A stretch of DNA of 64,000 nt from Bdellovibrionales bacterium RIFOXYC1_FULL_37_79 (lineage in GTDB: Bacteria; Bdellovibrionota; Bacteriovoracia; Bacteriovoracales; Bacteriovoracaceae): the NCBI GenBank assembly GCA_001770015.1, contig MEQB01000039.1:1-64000 (forward strand), in the 5' to 3' direction. The notes under the pieces are model-generated. The model was not told the origin of the DNA. It ran no database searches and saw only the letters and a list, made by a program, of their open reading frames with translations. This document shows positions 54,247-62,018 of the stretch, in pieces. The position numbers and the translations under genes were made by a program. Within the stretch, counting starts at the first letter, position 1. Each line of letters begins with the position of its first letter.

Positions 54247-56649
54247 ATGGACTATTGCTTTAGTGAAATTGAAAAAAAATGGCAAGCATTCTGGGAGGCC
54301 AATAAAACTTTCAAAACCAATACCGATTTAAAAAAAGAAAAATACTATGCGCTGGATATGTTCCCTTATCCCTCTGGGGATGGGTTGCATGTGGGACATC
54401 CGGAGGGTTATACGGCAACTGATATTATCAGCCGTTATAAGAGGATGAGGGGATTCAATGTGCTTCACCCGATGGGATTTGATTCCTTTGGACTGCCGGC
54501 CGAAAACTATGCTATCAAAACCGGAACCCATCCTGATACGATTACCAATAAAAATATTGCCACTTTTACCAGACAACTTAAAATGCTGGGTTTTTCCTAC
54601 GATTGGGAAAGGGTGGTGGCTACCAGCCACAAGGATTACTATAAGTGGACCCAGTGGATCTTCACCAAGCTTTATAATCAAGGGCTGGCCTACGAAGCCG
54701 AGATTTCTGTCAATTGGTGTCCCAATTTAAAAACGGTGCTGGCCAATGAAGAAATTGTTGACGGTAAAAGCGAAATTGGTGGACATCCGGTGATTCGAAA
54801 ACCTATGAAACAATGGATGTTAAAGATTACGGAATATGCCCAGCGGCTTTTAGATGACCTAGAGGGTTTGGACTGGCCGGAAAGCATAAAGGAAATGCAA
54901 AGGAATTGGATTGGACGAAGTGAAGGTGCCAGTATTAAGTTCAAGGTGGCCGGTCATGATCAATTACTGGAAGTGTTCACCACCCGCAGTGATACTTTGT
55001 TTGGTGCCACCTACATGGTCATCGCACCCGAACATGTATTAGTAGAGGTGATTACCGTAAAAGACAAAAAAGATGAGGTAAAAAAATATTTAGAAACCAC
55101 CCAGCGAAAAAGTGATTTGGAGAGGACTGATCTTAATAAGGATAAAAGTGGTGTTTTCACTGGTGCATATGCCATTAATCCGGTAAATGAAAAAAAGATT
55201 CCCATTTATATTGCCGATTATGTTTTAAATTCCTACGGGACTGGTGCCATCATGGCTGTGCCTGCGCACGATCAAAGAGATTATGAATTTGCCAAAAAAT
55301 TTAATCTGGACATTATTCAAGTATTGGCAGGCGGCAATATTTCCGAGTGCGCTCATGAAGGGGAAGGTGATCACCTTAATTCGCGATTTTTAGATGGTAT
55401 GGATAAGGCCACTGCCATAGCGACCATGAATGATTGGTTGGTAAATAAAAAAATTGGCAAGAAGACCATAAATTTCAAATTAAGAGATTGGATATTTTCC
55501 AGACAGCGCTATTGGGGGGAACCTTTTCCTTTGATTAAATATGAGGATGGCAGTATTCGATGTCTGGATGAGGACGAGTTGCCAGTGGTACTTCCAGAGG
55601 TGTCGAAGTATGAACCCTCAGGAACTGGAGAGAGTCCTTTGGCCAACATTGATGAATGGCTTTATTTTATTGATGCAAAGACTGGAAAAAAGGCCAAAAG
55701 AGAAACAAACACGATGCCCCAGTGGGCAGGGAGCTGTTGGTACTATCTAAGATTTTTGGATCCCCAAAATTCAAAGCAACCGTGGGATAAGGGGATCGAA
55801 AAGCATTGGATGCCCGTGGATTTATATGTCGGAGGTGTGGAGCATGCGGTTTTGCATCTGTTATATGCCAGATTTTGGCATAAGGTCCTTTATGATCTAG
55901 GCCATGTTTCCACTAAAGAACCCTTTAAAAAATTGGTCAATCAAGGCATGATTCTTGGTGAAGACGGCGAAAAAATGAGTAAAAGCCGCGGCAATGTTAT
56001 CAATCCCGATGAAGTGGTGAAAAATTTCGGAGCAGATACTTTAAGATTATATGAAATGTTCATGGGCCCTTTTGAAAAAGTAAAACCCTGGAGCACCCAG
56101 GGAATTCATGGTGTGCATAATTTTTTAAATCGGGTTTACCGGTTTTATTCTGAAAGTCAAAATATATGCTTGGAAAGTGAGAGTGAAGAAACCACCAAAC
56201 TTCTGCACAAAACTATCAAAAAAGTCACCGAGGATATTGAGAATTTGAGATTTAATACAGGTATCAGCCAGATGATGATTTTTACCAATCATTGCTACAA
56301 AGTTCATGGCGTCACCAAGGAGACGGCCCGAAGTTTTATTAAATTGCTTTATCCTTATGCCCCTCATATGTGTGAGGAATTATGGAATCAATTGGGGCAT
56401 CCTACAACCATGACTTATGAAACTTGGCCTGTCTTTGATCCTGATCTGATCGAAGATGAGGTCATGATTATTACCGTGCAAGTCAATGGCAAGAAAAGGG
56501 CAGTGCTGGAAATTGAAAAGGGAACTAGTAAAGAAGAAATTTTACAAATGGCCAAGCTTGATCCTGCAGTTAAAAAACATATGGAGGGATTGAGTCTCAT
56601 AAAAGAAATTTATGTTCCTGAAAAAACTTGTAATTTGGTGGTTAAGTAG
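54247..56649 (+). CDS. leuS: Leucyl-tRNA synthetase
   Basis: An 800-residue class I synthetase that charges tRNA-Leu and edits mischarged products. The HIGH motif reads HVGH (48-51) within [12 protein letters not shown]. The editing domain (about 220-420) has the threonine-rich [14 protein letters not shown] and [13 protein letters not shown] with its catalytic aspartate. The KMSKS loop is intact near 576 ([10 protein letters not shown]). The leucyl-specific [11 protein letters not shown] and C-terminal anticodon-binding parts are present. I use the ATG with AAGGTGGG upstream, seven codons after a first possible ATG. It is a housekeeping gene and points to a chromosomal location. Confidence 0.97.
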   Translation: MDYCFSEIEKKWQAFWEANKTFKTNTDLKKEKYYALDMFPYPSGDGLHVGHPEGYTATDIISRYKRMRGFNVLHPMGFDSFGLPAENYAIKTGTHPDTITNKNIATFTRQLKMLGFSYDWERVVATSHKDYYKWTQWIFTKLYNQGLAYEAEISVNWCPNLKTVLANEEIVDGKSEIGGHPVIRKPMKQWMLKITEYAQRLLDDLEGLDWPESIKEMQRNWIGRSEGASIKFKVAGHDQLLEVFTTRSDTLFGATYMVIAPEHVLVEVITVKDKKDEVKKYLETTQRKSDLERTDLNKDKSGVFTGAYAINPVNEKKIPIYIADYVLNSYGTGAIMAVPAHDQRDYEFAKKFNLDIIQVLAGGNISECAHEGEGDHLNSRFLDGMDKATAIATMNDWLVNKKIGKKTINFKLRDWIFSRQRYWGEPFPLIKYEDGSIRCLDEDELPVVLPEVSKYEPSGTGESPLANIDEWLYFIDAKTGKKAKRETNTMPQWAGSCWYYLRFLDPQNSKQPWDKGIEKHWMPVDLYVGGVEHAVLHLLYARFWHKVLYDLGHVSTKEPFKKLVNQGMILGEDGEKMSKSRGNVINPDEVVKNFGADTLRLYEMFMGPFEKVKPWSTQGIHGVHNFLNRVYRFYSESQNICLESESEETTKLLHKTIKKVTEDIENLRFNTGISQMMIFTNHCYKVHGVTKETARSFIKLLYPYAPHMCEELWNQLGHPTTMTYETWPVFDPDLIEDEVMIITVQVNGKKRAVLEIEKGTSKEEILQMAKLDPAVKKHMEGLSLIKEIYVPEKTCNLVVK

Positions 56650-56693
56650 GAGTTAAAACGTCTTTTATGGGGGTTTAATTTTGAGCATTGGTT

Positions 56694-56702
56694 TGCTATA
56701 AT
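56694..56702 (+). promoter_or_regulatory. Extended -10 promoter element TGCTATAAT
   Basis: A perfect extended -10 lies 29 bases before the ATG of the second ankyrin gene, in the 82-base gap after leuS. It is the same nonamer as at 2474. Confidence 0.55.
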
Positions 56703-56731
56703 TTGATGAAATATTTTGGGGGACGATACAT

Positions 56732-57523
56732 ATGAAAAATTTACTGGTTCTTTTGATCTTTTTAACCATTATACTAAGTGAAAATCTTTTCTCAGCAGGA
56801 AGAGATATTTTTATGTATATAGATAATAATGATTATGAAAATGTGATTCGTGAAATAGAAAGCATGAATGACGTCAACATTACTGACCATGAAAGCTTCA
56901 ATAACACTCCTTTAATGGAGGTGGCCTTTAAATTAGAAAATGAGGATAGCCGATATCAATCGATTGCGCTGATGCTTTTAAAAAAAGGGGCCAATCCGAA
57001 TTATAGAAACGCTTTTGGCACAGATGCTCTCCATTATGCGGTTAAATTGCATTCGACTGACACTTTCCTCGCTAACTGTCATCAATATGGGGCAGATCTG
57101 GAGACGAGGTATTATCTCAATCAGGAAACACTTCTTCATTCAGTGATGGAAAATAACCACTATCAAGCTTTTGCTATAATCAAATATTTGATTAATCATA
57201 CTAAATTGGTCAATGTTCCCACCAAGCGTGGACTAACCCCGCTCATGCTGGCCATGATGAATAACTGTAGACCTTATGAGGGTTGTGGATTTAAAAGAGA
57301 GCAAATTAGAGATCTGGTTAATGGTGGCGCCTTGGTGGAGGTGGAGGATTTTTTCTACCATTATACTGCCTTGGAATTTGGGGTTGAAAGTATGAATGAA
57401 ACCTATGTTGACGATTTTCAAGATCTGGCATTTTTGATTGATCATGGTGCAGTGGTTGATCAAGATGCACTGGCCTTGGCCCACAGGCCTGGGTTAATAG
57501 AGTTTTTAAAGAGATATTTATAA
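56732..57523 (+). CDS. Secreted ankyrin-repeat protein
   Basis: A 263-residue protein with a signal peptide (about 1-22, LLVLLIFLTIILSENLFSA). About five to six ankyrin repeats follow, for example NNTPLMEVAFKLE, FGTDALHYAVKLH, QETLLHSVMENNHYQ and RGLTPLMLAMMNN, and the last is degenerate. The repeats are interspersed with longer loops than in consensus ankyrins. Export and the fold suggest a periplasmic or extracellular binding protein. It is related in style to the protein at 86. The promoter is an extended -10 just upstream. Confidence 0.88.
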   Translation: MKNLLVLLIFLTIILSENLFSAGRDIFMYIDNNDYENVIREIESMNDVNITDHESFNNTPLMEVAFKLENEDSRYQSIALMLLKKGANPNYRNAFGTDALHYAVKLHSTDTFLANCHQYGADLETRYYLNQETLLHSVMENNHYQAFAIIKYLINHTKLVNVPTKRGLTPLMLAMMNNCRPYEGCGFKREQIRDLVNGGALVEVEDFFYHYTALEFGVESMNETYVDDFQDLAFLIDHGAVVDQDALALAHRPGLIEFLKRYL

Positions 57524-57589
57524 AGAAATATATTGATAATTCCGCTTTTTGATTTACCCTAATACCCGCTTAATTAACTCAAGCTTCAA

Positions 57590-57609
57590 AAGTTAAGAAA
57601 TCTTAACTT
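57590..57609. promoter_or_regulatory. Inverted repeat AAGTTAAGA-N2-TCTTAACTT
   Basis: Perfect 9-bp arms with a 2-base centre lie 60-80 bases upstream of the SHOCT-protein gene. A hairpin with a 2-base loop is unfavourable and no T-run follows, so a dimeric-repressor operator is the better reading. The outer CTCAAG (57578) and CTTGAG (57607) add partial symmetry. Confidence 0.5.
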
Positions 57610-57668
57610 GAGAAGATTGGCGTACTCAGTGATGATTAAGTTAGATTGCAACAGGAAGTATATTGGGC

Positions 57669-58133
57669 ATGACCTCTTTTAAAATCGAAGGCATTAAAGA
57701 ATATCTGGAAGTATTTGATGATAAAATTGTGTTATCTCCCAAAGACAAAGAAACTTATTATTCGCAAGAAAAAAAATTGGAGCAAGAGTCCCAGATTTTA
57801 TTCGAACAAATATTTAAGATAGATTTTGAATCGGCCGGAAAATTCACGAATGGTTATATCCATTTTATTCTTAAGGACAAATTAGATGAGAATGTTTTTG
57901 CTGATGCTCATAAGGATGGATGTGTTTTTTTATTTGACTTTTTTCGTAATGAAAAGATGAAGGATATAGTTAGAATCATCACCAATAGAATCAGTGATCA
58001 AGTAGGCCCTCAACCGCATGATACAAAAAAAATGATCAAAGAATTAATGGAGATTAAGGATTTACACCAAAAAGGTGCTTTAACCAAAAAAGAATATGAT
58101 GAACAATTAAAAAATTTGGTTAAAAAAATATAA
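57669..58133 (+). CDS. SHOCT-domain protein
   Basis: A protein of about 154 residues with a two-part plan. The N-terminal region (about 5-110) resembles the small PH-like DUF4429 domain, with IVLSPKD, a basic/aromatic strand pair and GYIHFILKDK. The C-terminal SHOCT motif (about 122-152) reads IKELMEIKDLHQKGALTKKEYDEQ. SHOCT is an oligomerisation helix pair found at the ends of many otherwise unrelated bacterial proteins. The function is unknown. A TTG two codons earlier with AGGAAG at closer spacing is an alternative start. An inverted repeat upstream may be its operator. Confidence 0.75.
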   Translation: MTSFKIEGIKEYLEVFDDKIVLSPKDKETYYSQEKKLEQESQILFEQIFKIDFESAGKFTNGYIHFILKDKLDENVFADAHKDGCVFLFDFFRNEKMKDIVRIITNRISDQVGPQPHDTKKMIKELMEIKDLHQKGALTKKEYDEQLKNLVKKI

Positions 58134-58183
58134 TATTTTTTTAGCTTATTTATCTTCGTACCATTTAAAATAAAATAACTTAG

Positions 58184-58317
58184 CATGTGAAGAATAAAAG
58201 GAGATAACGCCAGGTAGCATCGATTAAAAATATATGGTTATAACGGTTAAGTGTGAAATAAATTTTTAATCAACTTCACGAAATGTGAAAAATAAAAATA
58301 GATTATGTGAAAAATAA
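58184..58317 (+). repeat. Spaced direct repeats TGTGAARAATAA upstream of a secreted-protein gene
   Basis: Three near-identical copies of ATGTGAAAAATAA start near 58185 (with G at one place), 58283 and 58305, and a shorter variant, GTGTGAAATAA, is at 58251. All are in the same orientation within the 263-base gap before the secreted-protein gene at 58397. A similar TGTGAAAAATA occurs at 25576. They could be binding sites for one regulator; AT-richness makes some matches expected. Confidence 0.5.
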
Positions 58318-58396
58318 CTTGTCAACCAAAGAGGTCGTTGATAAAACTTTTCCCATGAAAACAAAGTTATTATTAATTTTCTCGAGGGGGGATTTT

Positions 58397-58882
58397 ATGA
58401 AAAAAATGATTCTTTTAGCTTCTCTTTTGGTTTCTTCATTTGTATTTGCTGGCGTTAATGCTGATTCCTCATGGAGCCAGATTCGTAAGGCCGGTTATGA
58501 TTTTGACATGCCAAAATACTGGGTTGGTGGAAATACCAACGTTCCAGCATCTGAAGTTTGTCAAACTGCTGATGCGATTAGAACATTAACCGATCGAAAA
58601 GTATGTGTTGAGCACCGATATGTTGGTGGAGATGAGGGATGGATTTGTGCCAGATATGAAAATCAGTACCTCTATGGTAACAAATATATCACTCAAACTC
58701 TTTGCAGAGAATTCAGTGGAACCGATGGCAATTGTATTGATGAGTACGAAATTACGATCGACCTTGCTCTAAGCTATGATATCAATGTTTACAAAATTAT
58801 TGGTAGAACTGGTGATGGTGATGTGATCAGAGCTCCTTTTGCTGCTTTTACAAAGAAATTGGTTGTTCCGGCCTGCGAATAG
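58397..58882 (+). CDS. Secreted protein of unknown function
   Basis: A 161-residue protein. I start at the ATG with GAGGGGGG upstream; a GTG at 58307 would put 30 hydrophilic residues before the signal peptide. Residues 1-19 (KKMILLASLLVSSFVFA) are the signal peptide. The mature part has six cysteines (in SEVCQT, RKVCVEH, GWICARY, QTLCREF, GNCIDEY and VPACE), probably forming three disulfides. Aromatic residues are frequent. I recognise no family. A hairpin terminator follows 19 bases after the stop, so it is a single-gene unit, with direct repeats in its promoter region. Confidence 0.82.
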   Translation: MKKMILLASLLVSSFVFAGVNADSSWSQIRKAGYDFDMPKYWVGGNTNVPASEVCQTADAIRTLTDRKVCVEHRYVGGDEGWICARYENQYLYGNKYITQTLCREFSGTDGNCIDEYEITIDLALSYDINVYKIIGRTGDGDVIRAPFAAFTKKLVVPACE

Positions 58883-58900
58883 TTAAAAAATGATCGATCG

Positions 58901-58938
58901 AGAAAGGGGATGCATGGTCATCCTCTTTCTTGTTTTTT
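58901..58938 (+). terminator. Intrinsic terminator
   Basis: AGAAAGGGGATG and CATCCTCTTTCT form a 12-bp stem (one G-U pair) around a 6-base loop. Two bases and then six T follow. It closes the secreted-protein unit and separates it from the TIGR02147 gene. Confidence 0.85.
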
Positions 58939-58956
58939 ATCAAGGGTTTTTTTAAT

Positions 58957-59832
58957 ATGTCGTTAGAGACAGCAAAAACAATAAAAGGCAAAAATAAATC
59001 AAAAATTTCCATTTTTGATTTTCGTGATTTCAAAGACTATCTTAATGCAGTTGGTTTCCCAGATGGTAATTACAATCACCAGTCAAATACGCTAACCAAA
59101 TGGGCCAAGAGACTCGGTTACCGTTCACCCAGTTCACTGACCATGGTGTTAAAGGGACAAAGACTACCCAGTTCAGAAATGGTGCGTACTCTTATTGATG
59201 ATTTAAAATTGCAAGGCAAAGAAAAGGAATATTTTGAGTTGTTAGTAGAACATGGGCGGCTTCAAAAGAGACAAAAAAGTAGTGATTCGGTTTTAAATCG
59301 TCTGAGTAAACTGCATAATAAAACCGAATATTTCCAAATTGATATGGGCCAGTTTAATACGATCGCCAAGTGGTATTATCTGGTGATCAAACAACTGGTG
59401 AGTGCCCCTGATTTTATTGAAGATATCGACTGGATTGTCAAAAAGCTCAGGCGAAAAGTTACAGCCGCTCAAGTCAAGAAGGCCATCACAGATTTGGAGA
59501 CACTCGGACTTATTAAAAGACAAGATGGAAAAATTATTAAATCCGAGCAGGCGGTAATGACCAGTAATGATATTCCGTCATCAGCGATCAAGGAACATCA
59601 TGCTGGCATGATGCAAATGGCAGCTGAAGCACTTTACGAGCAACCGATAGAAAAAAGACAGATCAGTTCTTTGACCTTTAAAATGGATACCAAGAAGCTT
59701 CTCCAAGCGAAAGAGGAGCTTATGAATTTTTTGAATGACTTTAATGAAAAATATTCAGATGTGCTGGCATCTGAAGTTTATCAATTGAATTTACAATTAT
59801 TTTCTCACACTAGAGAGGAAATAGAGCAATAG
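58957..59832 (+). CDS. TIGR02147 (DUF4423) family regulator
   Basis: A 291-residue protein of the TIGR02147 family, which is abundant in Bdellovibrio-like bacteria and Fibrobacter. The N-terminal part has the DFRDFKDYL opening, then LTKWAKRLGYRSPSSLTMVLKGQRLPS, which reads as a helix-turn-helix. The middle and C-terminal DUF4423 domain includes KWYYLVIKQLVSAPDF, AALTDLETLGLIKRQ-like winged-helix text (KAITDLETLGLIKRQDG) and a C-terminal SLTFKMD segment. It is probably a transcription factor. AAGGG lies about 10 bases before the chosen ATG. It is 10 bases upstream of the metalloprotease-like gene, so it may regulate its own secreted neighbours. Confidence 0.9.
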   Translation: MSLETAKTIKGKNKSKISIFDFRDFKDYLNAVGFPDGNYNHQSNTLTKWAKRLGYRSPSSLTMVLKGQRLPSSEMVRTLIDDLKLQGKEKEYFELLVEHGRLQKRQKSSDSVLNRLSKLHNKTEYFQIDMGQFNTIAKWYYLVIKQLVSAPDFIEDIDWIVKKLRRKVTAAQVKKAITDLETLGLIKRQDGKIIKSEQAVMTSNDIPSSAIKEHHAGMMQMAAEALYEQPIEKRQISSLTFKMDTKKLLQAKEELMNFLNDFNEKYSDVLASEVYQLNLQLFSHTREEIEQ

Positions 59833-59842
59833 GGGAATTTTT

Positions 59843-60829
59843 ATGTTTAAAACGAATTATCTTCTGTCTGCTTTAATATTGGTTTTTATCCAAGGCCTGG
59901 TCCTGGCGAGTGATTATAAAATAATCATTCCGGAAGAAGTGATCAAACAATTAAATATTTCTGACCAGCTAAAAGCGATGCTGGCATCTGGGGATCTTGT
60001 AGGAAACGGGGGAGGTATTGGTGAGCAAAATTTCCGCTATGTTTATCAAAAACTACCAACCTATATTCAAAAATGCACAGGTAGTAATTTATGCCCAATT
60101 GGTAAAAAGTATCAAACCTTGCTACGGGAAATGATCCCACTAATTAATAATAATTTAAAAAACAAGGACGCCATCATTTTCTTGTCAGAAAAACGGTATC
60201 CAGGTTTTTTTCATGACCAAAATGATCCCGAGGAGAGAGTTGCCAAAACGGCCTATCTAAAAGGGTCACCTATCTTTATCAATCTGGATTTTGTTTACCG
60301 GGATGTCATGAAGTCTCATATGCCGCTTCATGAAATGGCCGGAATTTTGGTACATGAACTGGGACATCAGTTGGGAGAGTTGAGCCACAGCATGCTGGAT
60401 GATTTGAGTGCCCAGTTTAGATCGGTCATCACCGATTCCCTGATTGAGGATAATACCACGGTATTTGATAATCTGGTAGAGATTGACATTTACAACTCTG
60501 TTGACGACAGCCAGCGGTCGTTGATTGAGTTGAAGATTAATAACAGGTTGATGAATATTCAAAAGAAAGTTGATAGTAAACTGGTATGTGAAAAGGGGAG
60601 GGTTTTTGGGTACAGGATCACTAATACCCATTGGGAAAGGCCCTATGATAATCAAAGTGGTCAACTTGTCGTTAATTACAAGGGATGGATTGATTATTTG
60701 TGTATGGATGAAAAGGGGCTGCTTTGGAGTTATAACAAGGATATCACGTTTATAATGAATTTTATGGTTTTGAATTTTGATTCCTTTAGTCTCTACAGAT
60801 ACCAAGAGTTGTGGGTGGAGATTCAATAA
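59843..60829 (+). CDS. Secreted zincin-like protein (HELGH)
   Basis: A 328-residue protein with a signal peptide (about 1-23, LLSALILVFIQGLVLA). Residues 171-175 read HELGH in ILVHELGHQLGELSH, the HExxH zinc motif. A histidine follows at 182, one place beyond the metzincin spacing HExxHxxGxxH, so the third ligand is uncertain. An N-terminal GNGGGIGEQNF patch is a feature I associate with secreted Bdellovibrio-type proteins. It is probably a periplasmic or extracellular metalloprotease. It is co-transcribed with the TIGR02147 gene. Confidence 0.8.
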   Translation: MFKTNYLLSALILVFIQGLVLASDYKIIIPEEVIKQLNISDQLKAMLASGDLVGNGGGIGEQNFRYVYQKLPTYIQKCTGSNLCPIGKKYQTLLREMIPLINNNLKNKDAIIFLSEKRYPGFFHDQNDPEERVAKTAYLKGSPIFINLDFVYRDVMKSHMPLHEMAGILVHELGHQLGELSHSMLDDLSAQFRSVITDSLIEDNTTVFDNLVEIDIYNSVDDSQRSLIELKINNRLMNIQKKVDSKLVCEKGRVFGYRITNTHWERPYDNQSGQLVVNYKGWIDYLCMDEKGLLWSYNKDITFIMNFMVLNFDSFSLYRYQELWVEIQ

Positions 60830-60978
60830 GTTTTAAGCGGATATAAAAATTGTAATCATCGGTCCCTGCCATTTTCAGATTGTGTAATGTTTACAAACCA
60901 GTAATTAACAAAATTACAAATGTTGCGTTTTATAGTAAAAAGTGGTCCAAGTCAAACGACTGAAGGAGACTTATCATC

Positions 60979-61998
60979 ATGAGACATGCAAACCCCATAT
61001 TATTTTTTCTTTTGTTTATCTGTTTGAATGTAACTTCAGGAATCTCGGGTTTTTCTAAATGCACCAGTGGCGAGGAATCATTTTCCATGATGCTTGCAAA
61101 AAGTGAACAGGCACCATCCCAGTTAACCATTGATAAGTTTAAAAAACAAGTTCCCTCGTTTACGGTGGTTTCGCCTGGTGGCCATTTTAATTTACGGTTG
61201 GATTTATGTCTCGGGGACAAAACCCGGCTGGACTCGGTTATATATGCCACCCAATATGTGAATCCTAAGGATTATCAATTTGTTAAGACGGATATACCAA
61301 GTTCTGCGTGGGAAGATGTCATTGGGGGAGATTTGCATGGTCTGGTGGGCATGATTGAGCTTGCTAATAAGGAAGATGCCTCTATGGCGGAAATTTTGTA
61401 TTTGGTGCCAGCGCAAATTGGTGATGTCACCGGTTTGGCAATTGTGGATGTTGATAAAAAGTTGAAAGTAGAATCTATTGAAGTTCTTCTTGGCAACTTA
61501 ATTGAAGGTGATCCCTTTCACGATAATAAATGTCAATTTGGTCAACAGGAAGCTCCCATTAAGTTTATGCTTGGTAGCGCATCCTTTACCGGGGAAGCTT
61601 GTACTTTTCTAGGCGGTGGTGAAACCACCGGATATGAAATTATTTCTTTAACTGTTCATGATACCAATCCGCTGGGTGGTAAAGTTTTGTTTTCCAAAGA
61701 GGATATTGTAAAACAAAACGCCCTAAAATATCAGTGGAATCATCATAATGGGTGCGATTCCATGATGGTAAAAACTCCCTTCGCGACTTATGCCATGACC
61801 TCTGCACCAATTGCGGGATGTGGAAAGATTCTTGAAGGTGCTCCTCAAAGAGACATGCTGGATAACAATCCAAACGTGATTTATACAGTTAAATACAAAG
61901 GAAAAAAAGAAACCACCCACGAACTTAAATGTGGTCACTATTTATTTGGTTGCCAGACGCACACTGATTTTAATGATCTGGTCGAGATAACCAACTGA
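60979..61998 (+). CDS. Secreted protein of unknown function
   Basis: A 339-residue protein with a signal peptide (about 1-24, PILFFLLFICLNVTSGISG). It has about nine cysteines, mostly in the second half (CQFGQ, ACTFLGGG, GCDSM, GCGKI and KCGHYLFGCQT), and a beta-rich composition. GAAGGAG precedes the ATG. The segment IGGDLHGLVGMIELANK and the C-terminal CGHYLFGCQTHTDFNDL are distinctive, but I recognise no family. It lies 20 bases before the dikinase-like gene, suggesting a two-gene exported set. Confidence 0.78.
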   Translation: MRHANPILFFLLFICLNVTSGISGFSKCTSGEESFSMMLAKSEQAPSQLTIDKFKKQVPSFTVVSPGGHFNLRLDLCLGDKTRLDSVIYATQYVNPKDYQFVKTDIPSSAWEDVIGGDLHGLVGMIELANKEDASMAEILYLVPAQIGDVTGLAIVDVDKKLKVESIEVLLGNLIEGDPFHDNKCQFGQQEAPIKFMLGSASFTGEACTFLGGGETTGYEIISLTVHDTNPLGGKVLFSKEDIVKQNALKYQWNHHNGCDSMMVKTPFATYAMTSAPIAGCGKILEGAPQRDMLDNNPNVIYTVKYKGKKETTHELKCGHYLFGCQTHTDFNDLVEITN

Positions 61999-62018
61999 TC
62001 AAGTAAGGTAGGTAGCAA

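Noticed and set aside
57174-57182. TGCTATAAT inside the second ankyrin gene as an internal promoter
   Set aside because: It lies mid-gene with no downstream start nearby; it shows how easily the nonamer arises by chance.
58307-58396. GTG start at 58307 for the secreted protein
   Set aside because: It would place 30 charged residues before a normal signal peptide, whereas the ATG at 58397 has a strong ribosome-binding site.
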